This document shows positions 24,094 through 34,100 of a stretch of DNA of 64,000 bases, piece after piece; the stretch's first letter is position 1; the number at the start of each line of letters is the position of its first letter. A model generated the notes under the pieces. It was not told the origin of the DNA. It was given only the letters and a program-made list of their open reading frames with translations, and did not search any database. Both the position numbers and the translations under genes were made by a program. The stretch is from a virus, in IMG/VR virus record IMGVR_UViG_3300025141_000016, positions 124,001 through 188,000 of that record; one strand, 5' to 3'.

Positions 24094-27000
24094 ATGAGTA
24101 TCAAAGACCGGCCATACGTCGGAACATGGCAGATGAACCGCACGGTTGTCCGCTACACCCCCGACGCAAAAGTGCTCATCAATGGGCACGCCGAGTTCGC
24201 GTCCTGTATGACGTGCAACAAGAAGCTGGACTTCAACAAGTACATCACCTCCATCTCCTGTGACCCCACGACGGACCCCATCACCGGGGCAAACTTCTCC
24301 CTGACCGTTCCCGCCGCTGCCTCCGATGTGTTCCGGCATGACGGCAACTATGTACTGGAGCCTGGGCTTGAAGTCGTCATCCTCATGCGGGGCTACTTCC
24401 CCATCACCGGATACGCGGCCAAGGGGCAAGATCCCCCAAAGGGGGGCGGGGCCACCGACGACAGTGTGCCTGTCTACCCCTACTATCAAGTCTTCCGGGG
24501 GGTGGTCACCGAGGTCAGCCACGAGTTCTCTGGGGGCTTCTACACCGCCAGCGTGACCTGCGCGAACATCCTCCACTTCTGGCAGTACCACTACGTCTCC
24601 ACCAACGGGTCTGTGTTCGGAGAAAAGCTGCCGGGTAGCGGGACAGGGATCAACCTGACGGGCCACAAGTTCACTGGGATGAGCCCTTACAGCATCATCT
24701 ACACCCTCATGCGGATCGGGTTTGGTGCAGCCTTCGGCCAGAACTGGACCATCGCCCAGGAGTCCAACCTCGCAGCAGTCGATGAGGGCTCTGGCCAGAG
24801 CCTCTACAAGCACGCAGCCTTGTGGTGGCAGAAGCGGTGGGAGGAGTCCTCCATGCGTCTCCGCATGTACGGCATGGACGGCTCCATCTTCAACGCCTTT
24901 GAGCAGGCATACCTCGGTATGTTCGACAACACCGGAGGCACCTCGGCCCAAGACTTCATCAACTCCTTCAACATCGAACTCCCCGACGAGTACAACCTTG
25001 ACGCGGTGAGCGACTTCAAGGAAGCAGCCCGTAGCGTTGGCTACCGGGGGATGGCCACGCAAGGCGCGGTGATGAACAAGGATGGCACCAAACTCGACGC
25101 GCTGAAGATGCAGGCGTACACCCTGGACCTCGGCTCACTGGGGTCAGTGAATATGTTTGAGGGCGAGTACATGTCCAAGTTGGAGATCGCCAACACTACG
25201 CTGGAGGTCTGTGGCTTTGAGTTCTACCAAGACGTAGACGGAGACATTGTTTTCAAGCCACCCATGTACAACCTCGACACTTCCGGGGACGAGGTGTACT
25301 GCATCAGGGATCGGGATCTCGTTTCCATCTCGGAGTCCGAGTCCGAGCCCGAGGCCACCTATGTCAAGGGGTCAGGAAGCCTCTTCCAGAACTTCAAGGG
25401 AGTCCTGTCGGGTGAGTTCGGGACACGCCAGGGCAAGTTCGTTGACTGGCGGCTCGTAGCGAAGTTCGGTTGGAGAGAGACGACCTTTGAGTCGAACTAC
25501 CTCTCCTCCAGCAAGGCCATGTATATCAGTGGGATCATGCGGATGGATCTGGCAAACGCAGAGATGCGAACAGCCAGCATCACCATCCCTCTCCGGCCAG
25601 AGATGCGACCGGGCTACCCCGTGTGGGTCGAGTGCCTGGATTGCTTCTTCTACGTCAAGGGGATCTCCCACTCCTTCGCAGTGGGGTCAGCGTGCCAGTC
25701 AACACTTACCTGCGTGGCCAAGCGTCCGAAGTTCCTTCCCCCTGGGAACCCTGACCGATCCGAGGGGGACGGCTCCCAGAGGCTCCCCACTCTCGATGAT
25801 GTGAAGCTATCGGCTCCTGGGGAATACCCGCCTATGCCCCTGTACGTTTTTCCAGAAGACATTGAAGGGGCCGAGGGCGGGTCATCCGGGCCACCACGCA
25901 TCCAGGGCTACCCGAACGTCGTTCTGGCCCTTGACCCAGACCGACTCAACATGCGGTCGGTGCCTGGGGGGCTGTCATTCTCATCAGCAGACACGCTGAT
26001 GGATTTTGCCCTCACCATGGGCATCCTGCGCCGTGACCCCGATTCAGTCGAAAGCAGTCCCACCTATCTGTTGAGTGAGGGCAACGACCCCTCCCAGGCC
26101 ATCAAAATCTCCCGAGATGAGATCGTTACCTCTTACGACTCGTACTCGGAAGTCATCTCCAACACCGTTTTCTCGGGCACGAACACACAGGGCACCCTTG
26201 AAGCGGTCAAAGACGAATCCCCGAACTTCGGGGCGCTTCTGGTGGCTGTGCAGCAAAAGAGTGCCAACAACATCGAGGACAGCGCGAACCTCGGCAACTA
26301 CCTTGCTCTCCAAACCGGCCTCAAACAGATGTTCGGTGAGTCCGGTATCACCGGGCAATACCGGTACTTCTCATCCTCTGCCCCTGATGAGTCTGATCAG
26401 TCCCCCTCGGAAGTCATCATAGATGAGGAAGCCTCAACTAAATCCGTGACGCGGATTGGGGAGGCCAAAGACAGCCACAGCGATGGGATCACCGTGCTCC
26501 GTCAGGATGGGGACCGAATCAGGATAGAGTCGGACATGCCGAAGCGCGGGTTCCGCATCTACGGGATCGATGCGGATGACGCGGATGACCAGACAGGCAA
26601 AATCTCCGGCACCAACGCCTACTCCGACGTGACCACAAAGGACATTCGCTTCTTTACCTTCCAGAAGATTCTGGTGCGGAAAGGAGTCAACAACATCACC
26701 CAGGGAGCATCGGAGTTTGCGAGGTTCCCCCTCATCAAAGAGAAGATGGCCGAGGTGTTTGCCTCCCATCTCCGAGTCTATGCCCAGACAGTAGACGCGG
26801 ATGAAGCCGCCACTGTTCGTTTCGGGGAGACGGAGACGGAAGCCGGATATGGGGCTATCAAGGCTTGGATTGACACGTACATCACAGGTTGTGAGATTAG
26901 CACCTCTGGGAGCAGCGAGGACTCCAACGTGCAGGCATTGATCACCTCTCTCGCTACGATAACGGAGCAGGTAAGCACCTTTGGTGGATCCCTCCACCCA

Positions 27001-28125
27001 CAGCAACGACTCCGCGTCGAAGCGGATTCCGAAATCAAGACCGGACGGCTGTGGAGGGAGGGCGATGCCAAGGCAATCGAAAACATCTCGGCCCAGAGCG
27101 GGGAAAAACTCGCAGCTTACCTCGACGCAGCCCAACAACTGTATCTCGCGACCGTCGCGTTGGATGACCCCGACGGGGTGTGGGGGGTGATCAGTGACAA
27201 AGCTGGGGCAGCCCGAGCGGAGTTGCTTACCCACTTCGACTCCTACGAGGAGGACGGGACTGGTGCAATCCGCATCGTCTCCCGAGAATACGAGGAGGGC
27301 GGCAAGGGTTCCTTCACCCCGGTCCTGCCTGTCTCGGACAATGGTGGCTACGAGGTCTACGGCACCCTCCCCTATGGGCGCGGGCTCGACATCACGAGGT
27401 ACAAGAGCCTTTTGAGCACCGCAGGGTCACCCACCACCAACTCTTCCATGCTTGCCGTGGAGACGTTCTTTGCCTCCCTCTCTGGTGGGGCCTCCGTGTC
27501 AAAGGTGTTGGGGGAGATGAGTAACGAGGCAAAGGCCAAGCTGGCAGAATCCGTGGATGTGGCAGTCGGTGATCTGGAGAACGCCCTCGCTGCAATCGCC
27601 ACAGAAGACGACTCCCCCTCGGTATTTATACGGAATACCCCCGTGACCTCACGCAGCAGAGGCATGTCCGTCACAGGTGACGTAGCCGCATCCGCCTTGG
27701 CCTCCCTCCAGGGGGAAGGGAATGAGGTGTGCCTGTGCAAAGGAACAGACGGGTCTTTCTGGCTCCAAGCCTTCACGGGTGAGTTCGTGGAACTGGCTGG
27801 GGACGAGAGCGTCAACGACTTCCTGTCGAGTGAGGCCGAGCATGTAGGTGCTGGTTGGTCCCTCACCAAGCAAGCCCTTGCGGGCCAGATGCTTGATACT
27901 CGTGCCACCAATAAACTGGCGGAAGTGATCCAGAGCACGCAGGACACGGGTTTGTTCGGACAAACGGCAGTGGGTGGAGCGATCACTGAAGCCCAAAAGG
28001 AGAGTGGCGCGGATTGGGAAGAAGCCAAGCAGGCAGCCCGGAAAGCCGCCAGAGGGATCTCAAAAGCGTCCGATCAGATAGAGCAAGACCGCATTGATGC
28101 CAGCGAGGCCGAGGAGGAAGGATGA
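24094..28125 (+). CDS. Baseplate hub-like protein (gp27/gpD-like N-terminus), very long
   Basis: This is a 1343-residue protein. Residues 40-170 (CDPTTDPITGANFSLTVP, then YYQVFRGVVTEVSHEF and YTASVTCANILHFW) resemble the first domain of tail hub proteins of the gp27/late-control gpD type. Residues 340-560 look like the second hub domain region. The C-terminal half, from about 600, is a long polar extension with no recognised fold and is far larger than a normal hub of 350-400 residues. The gene overlaps the spike gene by 4 bases, as expected for hub and spike. Confidence 0.7.
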   Translation: MSIKDRPYVGTWQMNRTVVRYTPDAKVLINGHAEFASCMTCNKKLDFNKYITSISCDPTTDPITGANFSLTVPAAASDVFRHDGNYVLEPGLEVVILMRGYFPITGYAAKGQDPPKGGGATDDSVPVYPYYQVFRGVVTEVSHEFSGGFYTASVTCANILHFWQYHYVSTNGSVFGEKLPGSGTGINLTGHKFTGMSPYSIIYTLMRIGFGAAFGQNWTIAQESNLAAVDEGSGQSLYKHAALWWQKRWEESSMRLRMYGMDGSIFNAFEQAYLGMFDNTGGTSAQDFINSFNIELPDEYNLDAVSDFKEAARSVGYRGMATQGAVMNKDGTKLDALKMQAYTLDLGSLGSVNMFEGEYMSKLEIANTTLEVCGFEFYQDVDGDIVFKPPMYNLDTSGDEVYCIRDRDLVSISESESEPEATYVKGSGSLFQNFKGVLSGEFGTRQGKFVDWRLVAKFGWRETTFESNYLSSSKAMYISGIMRMDLANAEMRTASITIPLRPEMRPGYPVWVECLDCFFYVKGISHSFAVGSACQSTLTCVAKRPKFLPPGNPDRSEGDGSQRLPTLDDVKLSAPGEYPPMPLYVFPEDIEGAEGGSSGPPRIQGYPNVVLALDPDRLNMRSVPGGLSFSSADTLMDFALTMGILRRDPDSVESSPTYLLSEGNDPSQAIKISRDEIVTSYDSYSEVISNTVFSGTNTQGTLEAVKDESPNFGALLVAVQQKSANNIEDSANLGNYLALQTGLKQMFGESGITGQYRYFSSSAPDESDQSPSEVIIDEEASTKSVTRIGEAKDSHSDGITVLRQDGDRIRIESDMPKRGFRIYGIDADDADDQTGKISGTNAYSDVTTKDIRFFTFQKILVRKGVNNITQGASEFARFPLIKEKMAEVFASHLRVYAQTVDADEAATVRFGETETEAGYGAIKAWIDTYITGCEISTSGSSEDSNVQALITSLATITEQVSTFGGSLHPQQRLRVEADSEIKTGRLWREGDAKAIENISAQSGEKLAAYLDAAQQLYLATVALDDPDGVWGVISDKAGAARAELLTHFDSYEEDGTGAIRIVSREYEEGGKGSFTPVLPVSDNGGYEVYGTLPYGRGLDITRYKSLLSTAGSPTTNSSMLAVETFFASLSGGASVSKVLGEMSNEAKAKLAESVDVAVGDLENALAAIATEDDSPSVFIRNTPVTSRSRGMSVTGDVAASALASLQGEGNEVCLCKGTDGSFWLQAFTGEFVELAGDESVNDFLSSEAEHVGAGWSLTKQALAGQMLDTRATNKLAEVIQSTQDTGLFGQTAVGGAITEAQKESGADWEEAKQAARKAARGISKASDQIEQDRIDASEAEEEG

Positions 28126-30575
28126 GCAACGGAAACGGACCCCCGGTCACAACGGGGCGCATCAATCTTGAAGTCGCACCCACAGGATTGGCGAAGGCCA
28201 ACATTAGCCGCGACCAACGGTCTTTCCCTATCCGCTTCGCCGTGGTGACACGGGTGGACCCGAAGAAGATGGTGGTGGACCTGAAGCCCCTTTCAGGCGG
28301 TGGTTCCCCTTCATCCAACATCCCCATCACCTTCCCTGCGGCGGGAGCCCGTCACTTCATCGGTGCGATGCCCGAAGTGGGGGACATGTGCGTCGTTGGA
28401 TACGCCCCCACCGAGTCAGGAGCAGGTCAAAGGCCAGTGGTCTTGGGGTGGTATGTGCCCAGCACCCAGTCTGGATATGATTGGCTCAACGTCCGCTCCC
28501 ACTCCCCGGCAGAACTCGGCCTCACCGCCAAAGAGAAGATTGCCCTGGAAGGCGTGGCAAGCGAACGCCGACACAAGTTGCGCCAGATGGAAAAAGGGAA
28601 CGTGGTTGCGTCTTCCTCCCAAGGGGCAGACCTCCTGTTGACCGAGAGTGCCACCCTCGCCAACAGACGTGGCAACGAGGTCATCCTACGGGACCAAGAC
28701 CAAGCCCTCATCGTCAGAAGCCTGCAACAGTTCCACGCGGGGGCTGGGTTCCGCACCTACAGCGGCATGATCCAAAGGGATGCCAACCTCCTCCCCACGC
28801 AACTGGTGGAAACCGCCATCGACTACTGTTCTACACGACAGGTAGATGAAGCAGGGGTGCCTCTCCCCATCCTCGGGCTCGATGCGACCGAGAACGCAGG
28901 ATCAATACGAGCAAACACGGTCTATGACGGCACCGATTTCGCCGCCGATGTGAACTTTGACCCGGCCCAGATCCTCCGGCGAGGTCTATTCGTTGACGGG
29001 GATGGGGTGATGACTCTGGGGGGTGCCTCGGGGACCACCTACGGTGGGAAGCCCATGTACCGCGTATCCGTGGACAAAATGTCCAACTCCGCGAAGCACA
29101 TGAACGGGATCACCAACACAGGAGCAGGGGTCTTCACCGAGTACCGGATCGAGGTGGCCCACACCTCGGATGGTACGTTGCCCGTCACGGAGCAGACCGA
29201 CGGCATCGACATTGATCGTTTCCTTCCCAACGTCCCCAACCAAGACCCAGAGGGATCAGGAGGACCGGCAGGGGGAACCCTTGACCCCCTCAACATGTCC
29301 CCTGCCTCGCCGTTGGTGGAGTTCGTCTTGGGAACAGCCGTGGGGAACGACCCTTTCAACTACCCCGACCAGTACGGCGTGCCCCTTGTGGCCAAGATCA
29401 CCACCGAGTCAGGAAAAAGGCAAACCTCTTTGCGGGCCGCCACACCCGACGACCCCCTGTCGTCTCAACTGGCGTTCCTCATCCGGTCCCGTGACCCGTC
29501 TGATCCCACGAAGGAATCGTTCATCGCGCTTTCCAAGGGCGGGGCATGGCTGACCAACTTTCAAGGGTCGGGGTCGATGACGACCCAGGAAGACCTGCGA
29601 ACCGGAAAGATCAGCTTCTACGGACTCGGGCCTGATGGCGAGAGCAGGCGCATGGAAGCAACAGGCTCCGTCACCATCGCCAACACTGGGGTCGGGCGGT
29701 CAAAAGATAATGTTGGCATCGACATTCGATCTGCTGGAGGGGCCGTCGAAATCTTCGGGGGAGGTGCCACCACAGCCGGGGCAGCGAGCGCGGATAAGGA
29801 CAATCCCAATGCCACCCCTGCGGGCTCCAAGACCGCCTTGTCCCTCATCAGTGCCCAGAGCGCCATCCTGTCAGCAAAGGATAGGGTCAAGGTAACGGCG
29901 AAAGAGGTGGCTATCGAGGACGCCAGCGTCGTCGGGATCCGCGCTTCCTCGACCCTGGAAATGAGTATCGGGGACAGCATCACAATGGCTGCCAAGAAGA
30001 TCGGGGTGACCATCGCCGGGAAGGCCGAGTACACCTATGGCGGTCCCCTCGACTCCGACTCCACCAACGGAGAATCCCGGTCCACGAGTTTCACCGCTAC
30101 TCCCGCATCTGGGGGCATCGGAGGGACCGTTGATAAGTATGAGATCACCTATGGCGACCTGAAAGAGACGTTTACCTCGGGGCGGCGTACTACCGTGTGT
30201 ACTGTAGGCCACTTTGGGGTCTTCACTATGGGGACAGCCCCGACCTCCACTGGCCCTGGTTCGGGCTTTACTGTCAGTACAGGGGCGACAGGGGCAGATA
30301 ACAAGATCGATGCGGGGCTCACGGCCATCGACGTGATTGCAAACGCGGGAAGCGCCTCCCTCAAAGCGACGAAGGGGGCTACCACAGTGTCGGGCACCAC
30401 GGGAGCCACACTGAAATCCCAGGCCAAGGTGACCCTTCAAGCCACCTATGTGTCCGTAACCCAAGCCCCCGGCCCAAAGGGGGGAGTCCTTACTGATGGG
30501 TGTACCGATCCCCTCACAGGCGGGACTTTCCTCGCAGCAGGATCGGTCGGGTGTTCCGGTTTCAGGGTAGCGTAA
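28122..30575 (+). CDS. Baseplate central spike protein (gp5/VgrG-like)
   Basis: This is an 817-residue protein. Residues 40-120 form an OB-fold-like domain (FAVVTRVDPKKMVVDLKP, then FIGAMPEVGDMCVVGY and RPVVLGWYVP), typical of spike and VgrG proteins. Residues 160-200 include RRGNEVILRDQDQALIVRS. The later region is Gly/Ser/Thr/Ala-rich and probably a beta-helix spike stem. Overlaps with the hub gene before and the Gly/Ala-rich gene after indicate one translational unit. Confidence 0.72.
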   Translation: MSNGNGPPVTTGRINLEVAPTGLAKANISRDQRSFPIRFAVVTRVDPKKMVVDLKPLSGGGSPSSNIPITFPAAGARHFIGAMPEVGDMCVVGYAPTESGAGQRPVVLGWYVPSTQSGYDWLNVRSHSPAELGLTAKEKIALEGVASERRHKLRQMEKGNVVASSSQGADLLLTESATLANRRGNEVILRDQDQALIVRSLQQFHAGAGFRTYSGMIQRDANLLPTQLVETAIDYCSTRQVDEAGVPLPILGLDATENAGSIRANTVYDGTDFAADVNFDPAQILRRGLFVDGDGVMTLGGASGTTYGGKPMYRVSVDKMSNSAKHMNGITNTGAGVFTEYRIEVAHTSDGTLPVTEQTDGIDIDRFLPNVPNQDPEGSGGPAGGTLDPLNMSPASPLVEFVLGTAVGNDPFNYPDQYGVPLVAKITTESGKRQTSLRAATPDDPLSSQLAFLIRSRDPSDPTKESFIALSKGGAWLTNFQGSGSMTTQEDLRTGKISFYGLGPDGESRRMEATGSVTIANTGVGRSKDNVGIDIRSAGGAVEIFGGGATTAGAASADKDNPNATPAGSKTALSLISAQSAILSAKDRVKVTAKEVAIEDASVVGIRASSTLEMSIGDSITMAAKKIGVTIAGKAEYTYGGPLDSDSTNGESRSTSFTATPASGGIGGTVDKYEITYGDLKETFTSGRRTTVCTVGHFGVFTMGTAPTSTGPGSGFTVSTGATGADNKIDAGLTAIDVIANAGSASLKATKGATTVSGTTGATLKSQAKVTLQATYVSVTQAPGPKGGVLTDGCTDPLTGGTFLAAGSVGCSGFRVA

Positions 30576-31153
30576 TGCCAATCACAGCCACAGCAGTCAC
30601 GAACGCCATCAGGGCAGCAGGCCCGACCCTCACAGGCCCGACATGGATGAAGTTGTCGTCGGCTATCGGGATTGCGGTCGTCAAGTGGTCTACCAACAGG
30701 GCCAATGTGGCACTCACGGGGAGTGGGGGTGGCGTGATGGGTGCGGGTACGGTCAATGGCACCCTCACCATCGTACCTAACGCTGTCCCTGTCACTGGGT
30801 CGCTCGCATCAGCAGGATTCAAGGGGCTCTCGGCCCCGAAAATCGGCGCAGCCGTGGGAATCGGGATTGGGAACTCCTACTCTGCATCAGCGACGTACAA
30901 GGGCCAAAGCGCCGGATGGGGGGTTGGGGCTGACGTTTCCAAGGTTTCAACAGCGATTTCCGCTTCTCTGACCCCGTTGCTGGTGTCGGCCATGGCAGGC
31001 CAGGGCCTCACTGGAACCCAAGCATCCTTACTGGCGGCAGGGCTCTCTCCCGGCATAGCTACTCTATTCCTTACAGGAGTCGGATCTGGTGCCGCAACGG
31101 GCGGTGGTGGGCCGATGGCGGGTACTGGTACAAGCACCAGTGGTGTGGTCTAA
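30575..31153 (+). CDS. Gly/Ala-rich baseplate-associated protein
   Basis: The product is 192 residues from ATG 30575, which overlaps the upstream TAA (TAATG). It is very rich in Gly, Ala, Ser and Thr, with repeats of the type AAVGIGIGNSYSASATYKG. It has no Cys or His cluster, so a PAAR tip is not supported. Its place directly after the spike suggests a spike-associated or baseplate component. No family is recognised with confidence. Confidence 0.55.
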   Translation: MPITATAVTNAIRAAGPTLTGPTWMKLSSAIGIAVVKWSTNRANVALTGSGGGVMGAGTVNGTLTIVPNAVPVTGSLASAGFKGLSAPKIGAAVGIGIGNSYSASATYKGQSAGWGVGADVSKVSTAISASLTPLLVSAMAGQGLTGTQASLLAAGLSPGIATLFLTGVGSGAATGGGGPMAGTGTSTSGVV

Positions 31154-31168
31154 AAGGAGTACAAATAA

Positions 31169-34100
31169 GTGGGCTTCAATCTCGATGGCTATGTCCTACG
31201 TCCGGCTCGCGTGGCTTCAGGGAACTCCCCTGACACGAACGAGGCGACTACGGGCGTGGATCGCAGTCAAATGGACGGGGCGGAAATGGCGACCCTCGGC
31301 TACACCGTGGCACCCACGGGTGGTCGTTTTACGACAGCCGTAGAACCCTACGGCGATATGTACCGGGCAGCCGTCCTCCAGAAGCCCGAGAGCCGCGAAG
31401 CAGAGGAGACGTACTGTGTGTTCGCGGCCACCACTGGTTCGTTGAGCACAGTGGAAAGCGAGTTCCTGGCGCAGTCTGCATCGAGTGATGCGGTTACCGT
31501 CGTCCCTGGAACCCTCGCCGTAGAGGGTGGCGTTTGGAACGATGGGACCGACACCTTCCTCGTCTTGGACCCTGGGGGGCGAGACATTAGTTCCGTGTCC
31601 TCCCTGGTCATCATCAAGGGACCGATTGTTCCGGGGGCTCCTCCCACCTACGTCACGATCACAGATGGGGGGAGTCCGGGCTTTTTGAGCCAAGACCCCT
31701 CGATTGGGAAGGTCGTCCTTGACTCCACCGCCTTGGACCCCGCCTACCTCAATGGCGGATTCTCCAAGGAACGTGGGGACCAAATCCTCCTCGTCACCTA
31801 CATCCTGGGAGGGCCAACCTTTTGGTGGACGCGGAATGACCAAGACGTGACCCGTTTCGGGTGGGACGGCAAGAACCAACGATGGAGCCCTCTCCAGGGC
31901 AGCCTCCCCCGTGACCTGGGGGCCGTCAATGGTGAGGATGAGTTCAAGTTGACCCCACCCCTCACCCGCTTCGCTGTGGGGGACATGCTCCCTTATGACG
32001 ACACCACTACGGATTCTTATGCGTTGGTTCGGTCTGGGCTCTACCCCGACTCCATCTCGACCCCACTGACCATCCTCGTGGTGACAGACGAGGAAGCCGC
32101 AAGCGGCACATGGAGCGGGTCATGGATAGACCCCGCGACCGGCACCGCTGCGGATGCTGTGGTGGGGGTCTACAGCGGGGATCTTCTCCTGAACCCCACT
32201 TACATCGAGGCCAATGCTGGACGCACCCTCTGGTACAACCCGGAAACCTTCGTCGTTGACGCGGATGGGGATCTGGGGGAAGTGGCCGACTTCTACCCTC
32301 TCGCGTTGGTCCCCACTTCCATCGGCTTTCCAGCCCTGTCTCCAGTTCCCGGTCCAACTGACCGTCCCTTCCTGCGGATCGGGTCGCGCCGTTACTTGAC
32401 CCCATACGCCGTGGACACGGATGCTGATCTCCCCACTCCTGCGGACTTCCCGGCGGGGAACTTCTACTGGTCCCGTATGACAGGCCGCATCGTGTTGTCC
32501 AAACACGACATTGACCGTTGCACGCCTGGGGCATCCACCACGAACCCCACCCCTGACTTTTCTGACTACGACATTTTCTACCTGGGGGCTCGGCTCTACT
32601 ACGACGGGGTGTCTCTCAACACGCAGCCCCTCCCGGTAAAGGCACCCACCCCGGTCTTCGATGAAGCGGGGCTCCCGTTGGACGGCGACCCCGAGACGGT
32701 CCCTATCTTTGGGAAACTCTACATCCCGCGTGCGGTTCCCCTTCCCCCTCCTGGGATCAGTGGGGTGCTGTGGGTGCCGGACGGCTCGGGGGACACACCT
32801 TCCATTGATGAAAAAACCATCCCTCTTACGCGCCCCAACGGGTGCGGAATGATGCGTGAGATCGAGGGTATCGGGGACACGTTCTTCTTCGGTGAATCCT
32901 ATGCCTACGAGAAAACCGATGTAGAGGAGTACGACGAAGACCTCCCCGTTCTGAAGTTCAAGGTGCCCAAGAACACAGTCGCCGTATCCCGGCTGCAAGA
33001 CCCGGATATGACAGGCTCCCCGTTGGAAGAATACTCCCGCCTCCAGATGCGCCGGAGGCTCGTCAAGGGGGAAGCCCTCTACTTCCTACAGGCCCAGATT
33101 ACTCCCTCGGTCTATGCCGACGAGGCCCGCATCTTCTCCCGCTTCGGGGAGCCCTTCACCCTCCTGGGAACGGAAACGCTCACCTTCAATGTGGATGACT
33201 TCGCGGGGGGCTACAAGTGGGTGGCCACCACATTGGGTGCGGGAGAGTTCTCTGCTGCCGAGGTAGCGGCTGACATACAGGCCACCTCCGGTGTCCCCGC
33301 AGGGTCCGTCGGGTCGCTACGAGGTCGTATCTTTATCCGTGACGCTGACCTCAAAATAGGGAAGGTGGAGATTGGATGGGATCAGTCAGACGCGACCGAC
33401 CTGTCTGGACCTGCTGCCCTCGGTTTCTTGCCCGGATGGCGCGTATCCCTCCCCCTTCCCGCAGCCCCAGCACCTAACTTCTGTTGGCTCCCAGACAACG
33501 GGGCCGCGATGGGAGTGTTCCGCAGCCCGGTCAACATGGACCGGAGAGATGACACCCCGGACATTCGTGCCAAGAGCCAGTTCGATGACCTGCTCCTCAC
33601 GGACAACATCACAGGGATGCCTTTCTTCAGCATCAACCAGCCGCCGTTGGAGGACATGCCAGGGTACGACGAGGGAGTTCACTTCCGTATGGCTATCGGG
33701 CTCCTCACGGTGGACTTGAAGAACTACCACACCACTCTCGGGGTTGGGATCAAGTACGACTGGGTGTTTGACCGGCTGGTCTGGACCGAGGAAGGAGAAA
33801 CCTCTGCAACCCAGGTGGCGTTCCCCACCTCAACCCTTCAGTTGGACCACCCTGCCATCCTTCCCGAGACAGTCTCGGCCCTCGCCATGGACGACACCGC
33901 TTTCGGCCTTCGGGTGAAGGGACCGCTGGATGACTCCTATGCCACCAAGATCCGGGGTGAGGATTTCCTCATGCCTGGAGGGGGTCAACCGGGTCAGGCA
34001 CTCTTGGTGTCTGTCGAAGGTGGGGTCAAGGCAAGCGGGGGGTGCGGCCAGTTCACCGCAGGCACCACCACGTTTGAAGACCCCAATGTCCCAGACCAAG

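Noticed and set aside
24055-25062. 335-residue - strand frame opposite the hub gene
   Set aside because: Antisense to a conserved baseplate frame, with no start signal or domain.
30575-31153. PAAR-type spike tip
   Set aside because: Position fits, but the protein has no His/Cys metal-binding cluster and is only Gly/Ala-rich.
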